Shown piece after piece: positions 11,336 to 22,905 of a DNA stretch of 64,000 nt. Numbering within the stretch: the stretch's first letter is position 1; each line of letters begins with the position of its first letter. The stretch spans positions 3,158,154 to 3,222,153 of the forward strand of contig CM051021.1 of NCBI GenBank assembly GCA_027704905.1. The letters are read 5' to 3'. Source of the DNA: Muraenolepis orangiensis. Taxonomy: Eukaryota; Chordata; Actinopteri; Gadiformes; Muraenolepididae. Under the pieces are notes generated by a model that searched no databases, was not told where the DNA came from, and was given only the letters and a program-made list of their open reading frames with translations. Both the position numbers and the translations under genes were made by a program.

Positions 11336-12727
11336 AACAACCTGACTTGATGGAAAATATTTAATTATTTTATTTAAAGTATTTTATTGACAGAATAACC
11401 CAAAGACAACAGAGAATTAGGAAAACTTTCAAACAATCCAATTCCAAAGAAACACAGAAAATGAACAAATCACATTAAAACATAAACCAGCCCAGCAATG
11501 CAATTATCTAGCTAGCAGCAAAACTCTACCATAATAACAAAATTAAAAATATATAAATGAAATATTACATTCAATGAATCAATATTCAAACTCGACTCAA
11601 TTTAGTCCAACATCTTGACTTGATGACTTGCAAGTGACGTAAATTAAAACACGACCGGAGAACCGAAAGTGGGCCATGTTGGTGGATATACAATCTGCTT
11701 TTAGCTACAGACTCACTATTAGTCAGCGGTATTTGCATAGTGTATAATTGTGGCCACAATAGCACTCGTGAAAGTGGTCCATTCAAGTTTTTTAGAATTC
11801 CATCTATAATCCAAAATCAAGGGGAGCAAACTCTGGCTCTCGGTACTGAAAGAAGGCGATGGCTTAATAACATCCACACATGTTGGTCTACCGTGTGTGG
11901 AGCCATCATCTCATCTCAGCTCATCTATATGTTTCTGTTCTTTCTAATTATGTAACTATTGTAGTCGGCGAGTTCATCAAATCTGATTGAAAAACTGATT
12001 TCAAGATAAAAGTAAATATGAATGTTATTGTAATTGATCACACATAGCATGTGAAGTTAGCTGAAGGCTGTTAGTAATGATTGTAAATGAGCAGCAGTCT
12101 ACTCTGTGCTGCTTTAAGCTGAACGGGAGAAGAGTCTTCATGGTTCAGTTGACCCTAAACAGGAAGGAAGAACAAGACAGGATGAACCCATTTAGCATGA
12201 GTCAAGATATCAATGTGATGATGTTAAGATAATACTGTTACTATATTACTGTGATGATGTTAAGATAATACTGTTACTATATTACTGTGATGATGTTAAG
12301 ATAACACTGTTACTATATTACTGTGATGATGTTAAGATAACACTGTTACTATATTACTGTGATGATGTTAAGATAATACTGTTACTATATTACTGTGATG
12401 ATGTTAAGATAATACTGTTACTATATTACTGTGATGATGTTAAGATAACACTGTTACTATATTACTGTGATGATGTTAAGATAATACTGTTACTATATTA
12501 CTGTGATGATGTTAAGATAATACTGTTACTATATTACTGTGATGATGTTAAGATAATACTGTTAATATATTACTGTGATGATGTTAAGATAATACTGTTA
12601 CTATATTACTGTGATGATGTTAAGATAATACTGTTAATATATTACTGTGATGTTAAGATAATACTGTTAATATATCACTGTGATGATATATTGCAGTAAT
12701 GTTCTGTAAATATATGATCACCCTCCT
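11336..12727. other. 3' flank / 3' UTR region of MHC gene A
   Basis: No independent gene is seen. On the minus strand this lies downstream of the tail-exon stop codon. It contains the 36-bp minisatellite and, further on, AATAAA-type signals (reverse complement of 'ttttattgacag' near 11390), which may serve as the polyadenylation site. Sequence at 11345-12210 is shared with copy B (42855-45890), where an LTR and a LINE interrupt it. Confidence 0.5.
12205..12690. repeat. Minisatellite, 36-bp unit, in 3' UTR of MHC gene A
   Basis: About 13 copies of 'tgatgatgttaagataa' plus 'tactgttactatattac', varying at a few bases. The homologous array in copy B is 45893-46410. Confidence 0.92.
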
Positions 12728-15305
12728 TTAAAATGTTGTGATGTCACCAAATACTGACTCTGTGTTCAGAGGTTGGGTCTCAGGAGCTGGATTCTGTTCC
12801 CCAGGGACCTCAGAGCTGGTGTCAGAACCTGGTAAGTAGCAGAATGTGAGGAGGTGAATTCACTGAGCTAGATGTATCTAGGCCAACAGAGCTGTATAGT
12901 CCAGTGAGCTAGATGTATCTAGGTCACCAGAGCTGTATTGTCCAGTGAGCTAGATGTATCTAGGTCAACAGAGCTCTAAAGTGCAGTGAGCTAGATGTAT
13001 CTAGGTCAACAGAGCTGTATAGTCCAGTGAGCTAGATGTATCTAGGTCAACCGAGCTGTATAGTCCAGTGAGCGAGATGTATCTAGGTCAACCGAGCTCT
13101 ATAGTCCAGTGAGCTAGATGTATATAGGTCAACAGAGCTGTATAGTCTAGTGAGCTAGAAGTATCTAGGTCAACAGAGCTGTATAGTGCAGTGAGCTAGA
13201 TGTATCTAGGTCAACAGAGCTGTATAGTGCAGTGAGCTAGATGTATCTAGGTCAACAGAGCTGTATAGTTCAGTGAGCTAGATGTATCTAGGTCAACAGA
13301 GCGCTATAGTCCAGTGAGCTAGATGTATCTAGGTCAACAGAGCTGTATAGTTCAGTCCAGAGACTCTCATTCAATACTGAAGTGTTAATCTGCAGTAAAA
13401 ACACATTTTACTCACCAGCCAGACGTTGCTTGGCTGACTCTATGGATCAAGATACATGGTTAGTGTTGTAACAGTGGTAAATATCTGAATGTTATTACAC
13501 TTTGATATTCTTAACGCCACAACATCACTGTGGACACGACACTAGAGGAGGTTCTTCATTAGGAGATGGAGACCACTAGTGTATGACCACAACCAATCAG
13601 ATTGTAGGAACGGATGCAACGAGGGGGAAGGAAGTAGGAGCAGGTGGAGTTCAGGTGTTGGTCCTCCTGAAGAGTTGGATTCACTCACCGTTCCTCCTCT
13701 TGCGCACAAAGACTCCAACACAGATTCCAACAACAGCAGCGAGGAGGACAGCGAGAACCACAGACCCAATGATGATGGGGGTGCTGATACCTTCAGGTAA
13801 ATCAAGAGAAGAAAAGCAGGTCTGTAATCATATAGGGTGAACAGAGTCCATCACTCATCCATCTAGCAGCAAGAACCACTACGTCAGGGGCTGGGGGCGG
13901 GGCTTATTGTGACCAACAGACCAACTAAAAATTTGTGACCACCATTTTTAAAACACCCGAGATTCCCTGAAGGCGAAGCAGCAGTGGTCCGTGGAGGAAA
14001 CAAACGGCCTCCACAGAAGGTCACAATAAACTAGAGGAGCTTCTAGAACAAACCGCTATTAGAAAAACTACGCATTTCTAAGCTGTTTAGCGAGCTACTC
14101 ATTTCTCACATCAATGTTAGTAGCTATGATCGTAGGCTTCTGTTAGCCACTAGCATAGCCTTGATAACAATAGCTAACGTCAGGATGCTACGTTCTAAAA
14201 ACAGTTAAGTGTAGTGTAGTGGAGACATGTTTTTAATGCACTTTTCTCTTGTTTTAGTAGTTTATGGAGTCGTCTGCCCTCGACGATGTCGATGCGGAGC
14301 TACCGCCCCCACTGGGCTGCAGCTCACCCAGGAGCCCCTCGGAGCCTGCTTTATTGACATGGACTAATTGCACTGCAATGTTTTTTAATATATATATATA
14401 AATGTCTGCTTCATTATGCTTTATCAACCGAGAAACATAATACAAGATGACAGTTTTGAAGAAGAAAAGGCCAATGGTCCCTTCTGTTGAAGTACTCTTT
14501 TATTAATGCAACTCTAACGTAATGGCCGTCCGTAGCGCTCAAGACGAGCAGCTCAAGGCGTTTTACCAGCCGTGTTTGTAGCCAATGTAGCCTGAAGGCC
14601 AGGAGCAACACCTGGACAGACATGATGGAGTCCGCCATTGTTGTTACTGTGCTTGAAGTTGGCGCTAGCGTTGCTGGGAAAGCGGAGACGTATCCAGACG
14701 TAAACAGTGACAACATGACGTGGCTCTCTAGTCAGTGGAAACGCAAACCGGTTCTTAGACGGTTCGCCAGTTGAACCAAGTGCGAACCGGCTCTAGCGCC
14801 AGCCCAGAACTAGAACTAGGTTTGCGTTGGTGGAAACGAGGTAAGAGTCACTCAGATACTGACTGTCACGGTTACGGTGGGTGACACTACTATTTATAGG
14901 ACTCATTTACCCACAATCCAAAGTGTTCCACTGAAGTGAGCCCTTCCTGAGAGCTGTGTGTTTACCACGTTGATGAGGTGGAGACGCCCTACCTCCATCT
15001 CCTCTCCAGTTGGTCATGATGAGGGCCGGGTCCAGCGGGACCAGGATGTCCTCGATGCCTTTCAGCTGGACTACACACTCGTACCTCGTCCAGTCCTCCG
15101 GTGGGACCGACGTCAGGTTCAGGCCAACGCTGACCTGGAAGGTCCCGTCGTGGTTGGGGAGGACCTCCTCGTGGTCCACGTGCTCATGGAGCTCCTGGTG
15201 GTCTCTCCTCCAGAACACCACCACCCTGTTAGGGTAGAAGCCTGTAGCATGGCACACCACTGGGGAAGAGGGGCTCCTCTGGAGCAGAGACACCGACGGA
15301 CGCTC

Positions 15306-15341
<36 letters not shown>

Positions 15342-15384
15342 GAGAGAGAGAACGAGAGAGAGCGAGAGCGAGAGCGAGAGCGAG

Positions 15385-15427
<43 letters not shown>

Positions 15428-17197
15428 GTGAGAGAGAGAGAACGAGTGAGAGAGGGGGGGGGCAGAGAGGGGGGGGGCAGAGAGGAGGGGGGAGAGAGAG
15501 AGAGGGGGGGGGGCAGAGAGGAGGGGGGAGAGAGAGAGAGGGGGGGGGCGAGAGCGAGGGGCAGAGGAGGGGAGAGAGAGAGAGGGGGCGGGAGAGGGGG
15601 GGCAGATGAGGGCGAGAGCGAGAGAATTTTGACAACACTTTATTTATAAATCATTCTAGCATTACACCAAAAAGCATTATACAGTCAACTATACATAACA
15701 CTCGTCCTCCTTTCAAGAAACCTACACAAACTATTTGATAAACAACTTTTAAAAGCACAACAAAAAAAAACACCAAACAACCAACAACCAAAAACAACCA
15801 CAACAAAGAAAAACTCAAATCAGCTCAGTTGCCAATACCAGCTCATCTACTATTACAGAGCACAACACTCCTTTATGTGCCCATAGATCGGTGAACTGAT
15901 CTAGGTTGTTCATTGCTCTATAATAATTAGAATCTATGCTCAGTCTGGCTTTGATCATCTTTCTGAACAGACATACAGCATCATGATCCAAGACCTGTTC
16001 TATCTCGTTCCTCCTACTGAGATACACAGCCATCTTTGCTCTCCCTAAAATGAAATTAAAAAGATGACACTTGCTTTTTTCTTTTCTACTGTATCTAAAA
16101 CCCAAAATGTACCTCTCTTTCCAGAACACCTCTTCACCAGACTGGAAAAGTCTCTCTAGTACCCCTAGCAGGCCAGCAGCCTGGAACAGTCCAGAAAACA
16201 GTGGAAAACTGTTTCCCTTTGCGCACAATAAGGACAGTCATGTGAGACATTAGGGTTCAATAGGGAAATAAAAGCATTGACAGCCACTATGCCATGTAAA
16301 ACCCTCCACTGCAGATCGCCAATTCTTTTGAATAATGGTGGTTTGTACAGTGCTCGCCACTCTGGTTTCACCTCGTCACTGAGACCAAGGTGCGCTCTCC
16401 AGGGAGTGTCACCTCTCCCGTTGAGCTTCTCCTTGTGGAGAACCTTGACCAACAGTCTGTACAGACATTTACCATTAACCACATCAAAAAACACACCAGA
16501 AACATCTCCCATTACTAAAAGAGGCCCTGTGCAGTTTTTAAAAATCAGGCTGCAGCTTAACTGTAGGAAAAAGATCCTCATCACTAGGATGAAGAGACCC
16601 GTTTTTATACTCTGTCAACATGCGACGTTCCATCTCACTGAGCCCCTGCCTCCATTTCCCAGCATCATGCTGACCGTCCTGATGGATTTCACCTCCAAAC
16701 GCGAAGCCAGGGCAGCAGCATCGTCCATGTTTGCTCCTGTCAAGTCCACAACTTGACAGTTGTGGACTTGACACACAACTGTGTCATGTGACACAGTGTA
16801 TAATAGACACACAGATAGAAGATAGAAATAACTTTCAGAAAGTTTTAACTCACGCAAACCGCTCACTCAAACCGCCTCGCTCCAAAACACTCGCTCCCAC
16901 CTGGTCATGTGACTCTACCTGTTCTCTGCAGAGTGCTCTTCCCGTTGGCCAGGTGCTTCTTCAGCCAATCAACACACTCCTTGGTGAGGTAGTTCTTCCA
17001 GTGTTCATTAACAGCTCTATCCTGTTCCCATCTCTGTTTGGTGGAGACAGCCTGTGGTTTAGGAGCGATCCATGTCTTGGTCTCCAGGTCAAACGATATG
17101 AAGTCCTCCCCATCGTAACCAAACTGGATATAACCACCAATATCACCATCCTCATCATCCCACTCACAACCAGACATCCACTGAACAATGTGGGAAC

Positions 17198-17265
<68 letters not shown>

Positions 17266-17334
17266 AGATGAGGGGGAAGAGAGAAAGAACGAGAGAGAGA
17301 GAGGGGAGAGAGAGAGAGAGGTGGGGCAGATGAG

Positions 17335-17428
<94 letters not shown>

Positions 17429-19185
17429 GAGAGAGGGGGGGGGGGGGGGCAGGTGAGGGGGAGAGAGAGAGAGAACGAGTGAGAGAGCGAGAGAGTCTGA
17501 TTTCAGATTCATGTTTTGTATTTGTGTTCATGTGTACTTATGTACTTATTATATTATTATATGTGTATTTGTATACATGTGTATGTACATGTGTGTATTT
17601 ATTTATTATAACATTAGATGATATCTTCATGTTGAGAGTTAAGACATTAGATATAAACTTACCTCCTGTCTGGTTAAAGCGCTTCTTAGCAGTCTCAATG
17701 CTGGCTTTGGAGTTCTGCTGGTTAACTAAAGAGATTCTAGTGTTCCTCTCCCAGTAGTGTGGGTCATCTCTGGTGATCTGCTCCATCCACACCTGTCTGG
17801 GTTCTGCTCTCTGGCTGTTGCTGTCATAGTGAGAGATCTGAACTTCATCCACCATCCCAACCTCCACAAACTCTGGGAAGTTTGAGAGTCCAGACGACGC
17901 TGTGAGAAATACATCAGAGAGTGGATCTCTGTAGAAAGACAGACAGACAGACAGGTTAATACTGTACATCACTGTAGAAGACAGACAGGTTAATACTGTA
18001 CATCACTACAGACAGACAGACAGGTTAATACTGTACATCACTGTAGACAGACAGACAGGTATACTGACACTGTAGACAGACAGTTAATACTGTACATCAC
18101 TACAGACAGACAGACAGGTAATACTGTACATCACTACAGACAGACAGACAGGTTAATACTGTACATCACTGTAGACAGACAGACAGGTATACGTACATCA
18201 CTGTAGACAGACAGTTATACTGACATCACTACAGACAGACAGACAGGTTAATACTGTACATCACTGTAGACAGACAGACAGGTTAATACTGTACATCACT
18301 GTAGACAGACAGACAGGTTAATACTGTACATCACTGTAGACAGACAGGTTAATACTGTACATCACTGTAGAGAGACATCTTGCCCCTCCCCCTTACACAC
18401 AGCACCTTCCCCTGTCATATGGCCCCGCCCCCTGACCTATGGCCCCGCCCCCTGACATATGGCCCCGCCCCCTGGCCGGACAGGTAAAACAGGAAGCTTT
18501 TGTTTGATCTCATTGACACCCAAACGCTTTAAAACACTTTTAACCATTCATGCTCACATGGAGAGAATTAACTATTATTTATGTAATAACTACATTACAA
18601 AAAGTATCATTCGAAGCATATCGATATATTTCTTAATTCAAGGACATTTAAATAACATTCTGGAATGTTATAATTTCTTCAGGAAATTAAAGTGAGATTA
18701 AATCTGTCTTCTGTTGAGAACGTGAACACAATAGACTTTAGACTTTGTGTTGTATTTAGTAGCCTATTATCAAAGGTGTGGTGTGTGTGTGCGTGTGTGT
18801 AAAGATTCAACAAGAACGGTTAAAAAGTTAATAATAAGATATCTCCGAGTGTCCATAACACCTGGGATTAAAGGTTAACTAAAAGTAGACATTGTATTCA
18901 CTCCAAACTGTAGATTGTACTTTTATTAACGTCGTCATCGAACGGCCAGTTTAGTTTCGGTTTCGAACCCACCATAAATAATCTGATATGTGTTTAAGTA
19001 TTGGAAGTAAATGATGAATGGTGTTGTGGATGAATTAACCCACTAAAACAGCGTCTATTGACGGACACTAAACCAACATGGGTTCAAGTGTGTTTTAAAT
19101 CAATCCAAAGTGAGTTGTAAGCGGTGTTACCTGAGGACACACCGAGACAACAAAGCAACAGCAGTATCCCTCTTAGCGCCGTCAT
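12728..19185 (-). CDS. MHC class I heavy chain, gene A (alpha-1 exon frameshifted)
   Basis: Encodes a class I heavy chain that would pair with beta-2-microglobulin and present peptide at the cell surface. Minus-strand exons: 19131-19185 signal peptide (MTALRGILLLLCCLG); 17663-17928 alpha-1; 16919-17197 alpha-2; 14993-15304 alpha-3; 13689-13790 transmembrane (STPIIIGSVVLAVLL, then RKRR); 12728-12828 cytoplasmic tail and stop. All introns are phase 1 with GT-AG ends. Visible hallmarks are FNQTGG glycosylation at the end of alpha-1, the alpha-2 cysteines (GCEWDD, TKECVDWL), and the alpha-3 Ig cysteines (VVCHATGFYP, RYECVVQL). Arg precedes FNQT, as in classical non-mammalian class I. Alpha-1 has lost one base (266 instead of 267 bp), which removes the frame near its start. 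A second acceptor at 17900/17899 would restore it at the cost of ten residues. It may be a pseudogene or a splice-rescued gene. Confidence 0.85.
12859..13355. repeat. Minisatellite, 41-bp unit, MHC gene A intron 5
   Basis: About 12 copies of 'agtgagctagatgtatctagg' followed by 'tcaacagagctgtatagtcc'. The homologous array in copy B is longer and interrupted (46580-47800). Confidence 0.92.
13870..14845. mobile_element. Copy-A-specific insertion in intron 4, probably a DNA transposon
   Basis: Intron 4 is 1.2 kb here (13791-14992) but 265 bp in copy B (48209-48473). The extra block ends with 'gaaccggctctagcg...ggtttgcgttggtggaaacgagg' and has 'tggaaacgcaaaccggttc' inside, a pattern I associate with fish Harbinger-like elements. 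Neither boundary is sharp and no transposase is readable. Confidence 0.4.
15305..15615. repeat. GA/CT microsatellite abutting the alpha-3 acceptor
   Basis: Long (GA)n with G-rich interruptions ('gggggggcagagagg'). On the gene's strand it is a (CT)n tract ending in the CAG acceptor of exon 4 at 15305, so it acts as the polypyrimidine tract. Confidence 0.92.
15625..16890 (-). mobile_element. L1 ORF2 C-terminal fragment in intron 3 of MHC gene A
   Basis: Minus-strand reading gives IGDLQWRVLHGIVAVNAF and NVSHDCPYCAQRETVFHCFLDC, a Cys/His motif of the L1 ORF2 C-terminus. A frame break near 16200 follows, then FILGRAKMAVYLSRRNEIEQ and DLWAHKGVLCSV before the stop. An AATAAA-like signal lies near 15640, facing the exon-4 microsatellite. 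It is 5'-truncated and differs from the L1 in copy B. The upstream end has a perfect 14-bp inverted repeat at about 16739-16772. Confidence 0.75.
17201..17510. repeat. GA/CT microsatellite abutting the alpha-2 acceptor
   Basis: About 300 bp of (GA)n with a G-run near 17437. On the gene strand it forms the CT tract ending at the CAG acceptor of exon 3 (17198-17200). Copy B has only about 45 bp here. Confidence 0.92.
17931..18372. repeat. Minisatellite, 35-bp unit, MHC gene A intron 1
   Basis: About a dozen copies, some shortened, of 'agacagacaggttaatactg' plus 'tacatcactgt', starting at the alpha-1 acceptor. Copy B has about two units (58141-58218). The rest of intron 1 (18373-19130) shows only a few GC-rich 'atggccccgccccctg' repeats (18419-18476) and no exon. 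Confidence 0.9.
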
Positions 19186-19206
19186 ATCGATGGATCTAGA
19201 AGAAAG

Positions 19207-19283
19207 AGATGGAAGTCGCTTTGGATACAAGCGTCTGCTAAATGACTGTAATGTAATGTTATATAATGTAATGTAATGTAATG
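19207..19283 (+). mobile_element. SINE/LINE-type 3' tail in MHC gene A 5' leader
   Basis: Contains 'agtcgctttggatacaagcg' and 'tctgctaaatgactgtaatg' with a (taatg)n tail. This 3' end is shared by many fish retroposons. It sits between the start codon and the promoter boxes, and copy B has it too (58690-58775), so it predates the duplication. A 'ttatataa' stretch at about 19259 could act as a TATA element on the gene strand. Confidence 0.6.
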
Positions 19284-19364
19284 AGAGAATCAACAGACGA
19301 GACTCACACTCCAGCATCTGACGACCAGGAAGCCTGTCAACAAGACGCTAAGGAAGGACAAGGA

Positions 19365-19395
19365 CCAATAGGAACTCAAGAAGGCTCTGACGTCA
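19365..19395 (-). promoter_or_regulatory. X2/Y promoter module of MHC gene A
   Basis: On the gene strand TGACGTCA (19388-19395) is followed 18 bp later by ATTGG (CCAAT at 19365-19369 on the plus strand), about 180-210 bp upstream of the ATG. CREB/ATF X2 plus NF-Y Y box at this spacing is the known core of the MHC class I SXY enhanceosome bound by RFX, CREB, NF-Y and NLRC5. I do not see a convincing X1 or ISRE. Confidence 0.65.
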
Positions 19396-19593
19396 TTATC
19401 TACATGAGACTAGAACGTGACGCACACGTCACACATGTATTATGTTTAGTAATATATAATGTTCAGTTATATATAATGTTCAGCTATATGTAATGTTCAG
19501 CTTTATATAATATTCAGTTATGTTCAGTTATATATAATGTTCAGTTTTATATTGTATATAAACATCTACGCCAATAACACAGATTTTCAGCTG

Positions 19594-19597
<4 letters not shown>

Positions 19598-19643
<46 letters not shown>
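19598..19643. repeat. (GT)n microsatellite
   Basis: Pure GT run upstream of the MHC A promoter, directly followed by the 33-bp minisatellite. It has a counterpart in copy B at 59110-59150. Confidence 0.95.
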
Positions 19644-19644
<1 letters not shown>

Positions 19645-20577
19645 AGCCCTAACTGAACCCTCACCTGTCTGTCTACCAGCCCTAACTGAACCCTCAACTG
19701 TCTGTCTACCAGCCCTAACTGAACCCTCACCTGTCTATCTACCAGCCCTAACTGAACCCTCACCTGTCTGTCTACCAGCCCTTACTGAACCCTCACCTGT
19801 CTGTCTACCAGCCCTAACTGAACCCTCACCTGTCTGTCTACCAGCCCTTACTGAATCCTCACCTGTCTGTCTACCAGCCCTTACTGAACCCTCACCTGTC
19901 TGTCTACCAGCCCTAACTGAACCCTCACCTGTCTGTCTACCAGCCCTTTCTGAACCCTCACCTGTCTGTCTTCCAGCCCTTACTGAACCCTCACCTGTCT
20001 GTCTACCAGCCCTAACTGAACCCTCACCTGTCTGTCTGCCAGCCCTAACTGAACCCTCACCTGTCTGTCTACCAGCCCTTACTGAACCCTCACCTGTCTG
20101 TCTACCAGCCCTAACTGAACCCTCACCTGTCTGTCTACCAGCCCTTACTGAACCCTCACCTGTCTGTCTACCAGCCCTACTGAACCCTTACCTGTCTATC
20201 TACCAGCCCTTACTGAACCCTCACCTGTCTGTCTACCAGCCCTAACTGAACCCTCACCTGTCTGTCTACCAGCCCTTACTGAACCCTCACCTGTCTGTCT
20301 ACCAGCCCTTACTGAACCCTCACCTGTCTGTCTACCAGCCCTACTGAACCCTCACCTGTCTATCTACCAGCCCTTACTGAACCCTCACCTGTCTGCCTAC
20401 CAGCCCTAACTGAACCCTCACCTGTCTGTCTACCAGCCCTAACTGAACCCTCACCTGTCTGTCTACCAGCCCTAACTGAACCCTCACCTGTCTGTCTACC
20501 AGCCCTTACTGAACCCTCACCTGTCTGTCTACCAGCCCTTACTGAACCCTCACCTGTCTGTCTACCAGCCCTAACTG
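19645..20577. repeat. Minisatellite, 33-bp unit, upstream of MHC gene A
   Basis: About 28 copies of 'gccctaactgaaccctcac' plus 'ctgtctgtctacca'. The period is divisible by three, so it creates a long open frame repeating ALTEPSPVCLP. No start context, splice signal or conservation supports a protein. Copy B has a single unit after its GT repeat (about 59151-59172). Confidence 0.95.
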
Positions 20578-20604
20578 AGTGTGGATACAATTATTTGACC
20601 TGCC

Positions 20605-20825
20605 GAGAGATTTGATCTCTCACTAAACGATCTCTCACCCACTAAACCTTTTCCTCCATCCCCTCCCCCTCCCCCACCTCCTCTCGGCTCCAGGACGATT
20701 TTGCCAACTTATTTGACAAGAGGGTCAACGATATCCGATCCTCCTTCCCTGACCCCACGGCTGATGCTCTGCGCATCAACCCCCCATGTCTTCCCCCCAC
20801 CCTACAACATCCCTCCCTTACCCGT
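20605..20825 (+). mobile_element. L2-clade LINE fragment
   Basis: Reads SRLQDDFANLFDKRVNDIRSS then ADALRINPP, the linker between endonuclease and RT in L2-type elements. It is short, with both ends missing. Confidence 0.5.
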
Positions 20826-21019
20826 TGATGTGTTGCCAAGTGTGTTCATATAGTGGAATATATATAAGATATATGCAGTATGAACAGAGTGAGTACAAGT
20901 AATGCTAGATGTTGTATACAGAAAAGGGTATGAAGTAGGTATAGTATAGACAGGTGAATACACTGCAGGTGAGGAATACAGGTACAAATACTAGGTTCTA
21001 CAGTCTACACTACAAGTTA

Positions 21020-21480
21020 CTTCCATAAGCATAAATTGGATTACAAAAACGAATTGGAATCACAGTTCGGGGGCTCTGACACCAGACGTATGTGGCAAGG
21101 TCTGAGGGTCCTCTCCAACTACAAGGGGAGCTCAGGAGCAGTCAACAACAATGATCCTACCCTACCAGACGAGTTGAACAAGTTTTCCGCTTGCTTTGAA
21201 AGGGACCATGAGCCGACCAACAACTTGAACATCAGCCCAGAGGACTACGTTCTACAACTGTCCGAGTCCGAGGTCCGCAGAATCTTCAGGAGGGTGAAGG
21301 CAGGGAAGGCAGCCGGCCCAGACGGAGTTCCATCCCGCGTCTTCAAGACCTGCGCTGACCAGCTGGCTCCTGTGTTCAGCGACATCTACAAGCATCACTG
21401 CAACAGTCTGTCGTCCCAGCGTGCTTCAAAGCGACAACCATTGTGCCGTTACCCAAAAAGACCAAGATAACATGCCTCAA
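21020..21480 (+). mobile_element. Rex1-like LINE fragment (RT N-terminal part)
   Basis: Reads RRMWQGLRVLSNYKG, LPDELNKFSACF and VKAGKAAGPDGVPSRVFKTCA, then drops out of frame at the expected 'IVPLPK' region (last codons read as CRYPKRPR). It is homologous to the 981-residue element at 52835-55780 but from another subfamily. Confidence 0.7.
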
Positions 21481-22547
21481 CGATTAACTATTTTGTATTA
21501 AGACTTACGATAGGACTCTTTACAGTTGAACTGATGTTTACTTTGGTCAATGTCAAACAGTTAGCTGAATAGCACAACTTGGGTCTAACGTTACCTGGTA
21601 TAGAATCGGATGTCCGTGTCGGGTTCTTCTCAGGTCGTGATGGGTTGGAAACTCTAAATACCGTTACATTTCGATGATGCCGAACAAAGCGGAACACAGC
21701 AATGTTCTCCTGTTTTTGAAAACGCATTTTCTTATGGGAATTCATGGCGAAATAGTACCTCAGGAGCTGTAGCTAGCTAGTTGGAAGTAAACAAATACAC
21801 CGGAAGAGGCTGAACCGCATTATCTGAAGCACTTCACACAGCTTAGAGCATATAGCCCACTGGGGCTATATGTGTGAAGTACACACAGCTTAGTGCATGT
21901 AGCCCATTGGGGCTATATGTACTAAGCTGTGTGAAGTACACACAGCTTAGTGCATGTAGCCCATTGCAGTGTTATTTGGCCGGTTAATGGGTGCGCCAGC
22001 TCTTGCAGCCCCCACCTCATTACCCCACCTCGTTGAGCAGCCCGCTCATGTTGCTTGAATCACTTTGAACATTCGTTTGAGATGTTGACGGGTTGGCCGA
22101 ACTTGTTACCCCACAGTCAAACTACTTAATCTGCTTCGCCATTTTCGCGCGCATCGCTTTCCGGCTCCGTAATCACACCAATGCACGTGCAACTTAAGTA
22201 TCAGGTTCCGACTGGTCACAACAATAATTAAATAGCACTCTTAATACAACAAATAATTAACATTTATATATTTTGGGGTGCACGTTTTGCGGTTTGCTGT
22301 CCTTATTTCTTTATGTTAAAAACGGGTTGCCACTTGGCAACCAAAGGCCAAGGCCAAGAAGTGGTTGACATTTTTTCTGAATGGTTGCCAATGGCAACCT
22401 GGCAACCGTTACTGTGGAGCCCTGTTAGGACTTGCTCTGTAGTGCTGCGTCTCCGTCCTGCTGGGCAAAAACGCATCAGGCTACAACAACAGTTGATGAC
22501 TGCAAATAGTTGTCAAAGTCTTCTTCCTGAAAATGTTGGCTGCACAG

Positions 22548-22643
<96 letters not shown>

Positions 22644-22740
22644 TATTTTTTTTATTTTATTCAATAGCCAAAAATGTAAGAACGCAAAACACGTCGTTTT
22701 CCCGCGCTTGTACAATAGAAAATAAATATACATGAAAACA
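21481..22740. other. Intergenic, no gene seen
   Basis: Contains an imperfect inverted/direct repeat block (about 21830-21975, 'cacacagcttagtgcatgtagccca' and its complement) and short 'ttgccacttggcaacc' palindromic motifs near 22325. A (TA)n microsatellite lies at 22548-22635. No exon or RNA gene is recognised. Confidence 0.4.
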
Positions 22741-22905
22741 AAACGGGAAAACGGCCGTGCTCACTACCTGCTGTATATACATGTATATATATTTATATTT
22801 TTTGATATAACTGCGTACCCCTGCTCACAACTTGTTGATACTTACTTACCTGTATACATATATACCTATAATTCTGCACATATCTGATATCTACTCTATA
22901 AGTTA
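22740..22905 (+). mobile_element. LINE 3' UTR fragment
   Basis: Matches the tail of the LINE fragment at 59815-60330 ('ctcactacctg', 'ttgatataa', 'tacttacctgtata'). Its reverse complement occurs at about 24640-24890, so two opposing copies flank the block in between. Confidence 0.5.

Larger units (their letters stand above)
10460..20590. other. Segmental duplication copy A (MHC class I gene A)
   Basis: It matches 41490-59170 in the same orientation. Shared parts are an L2 fragment, flanking sequence ('acagaataacccaaagacaaca'), a 36-bp array, tail exon, 41-bp array, TM exon, alpha-3, alpha-2 and alpha-1 exons, signal exon, promoter, and a GT repeat followed by the start of the 33-bp unit. Copy A is shorter because copy B has gained LINE, LTR and DNA-transposon insertions. 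Confidence 0.9.

Noticed and set aside
12205..13355. 36- and 41-bp repeats as a CRISPR array
   Set aside because: They are head-to-tail tandem copies with no unique spacers, in a vertebrate gene.
14907..15638. 243-codon minus-strand frame as a single-exon gene
   Set aside because: It is the alpha-3 exon read through into the CT microsatellite. The exon starts at 15304.
19601..20245. 214-codon frame with an ALTEPSPVCLP repeat as a repetitive protein gene
   Set aside because: It is a 33-bp minisatellite; any period divisible by three stays open. There are no splice, start or stop signals, and copy B has only one unit.
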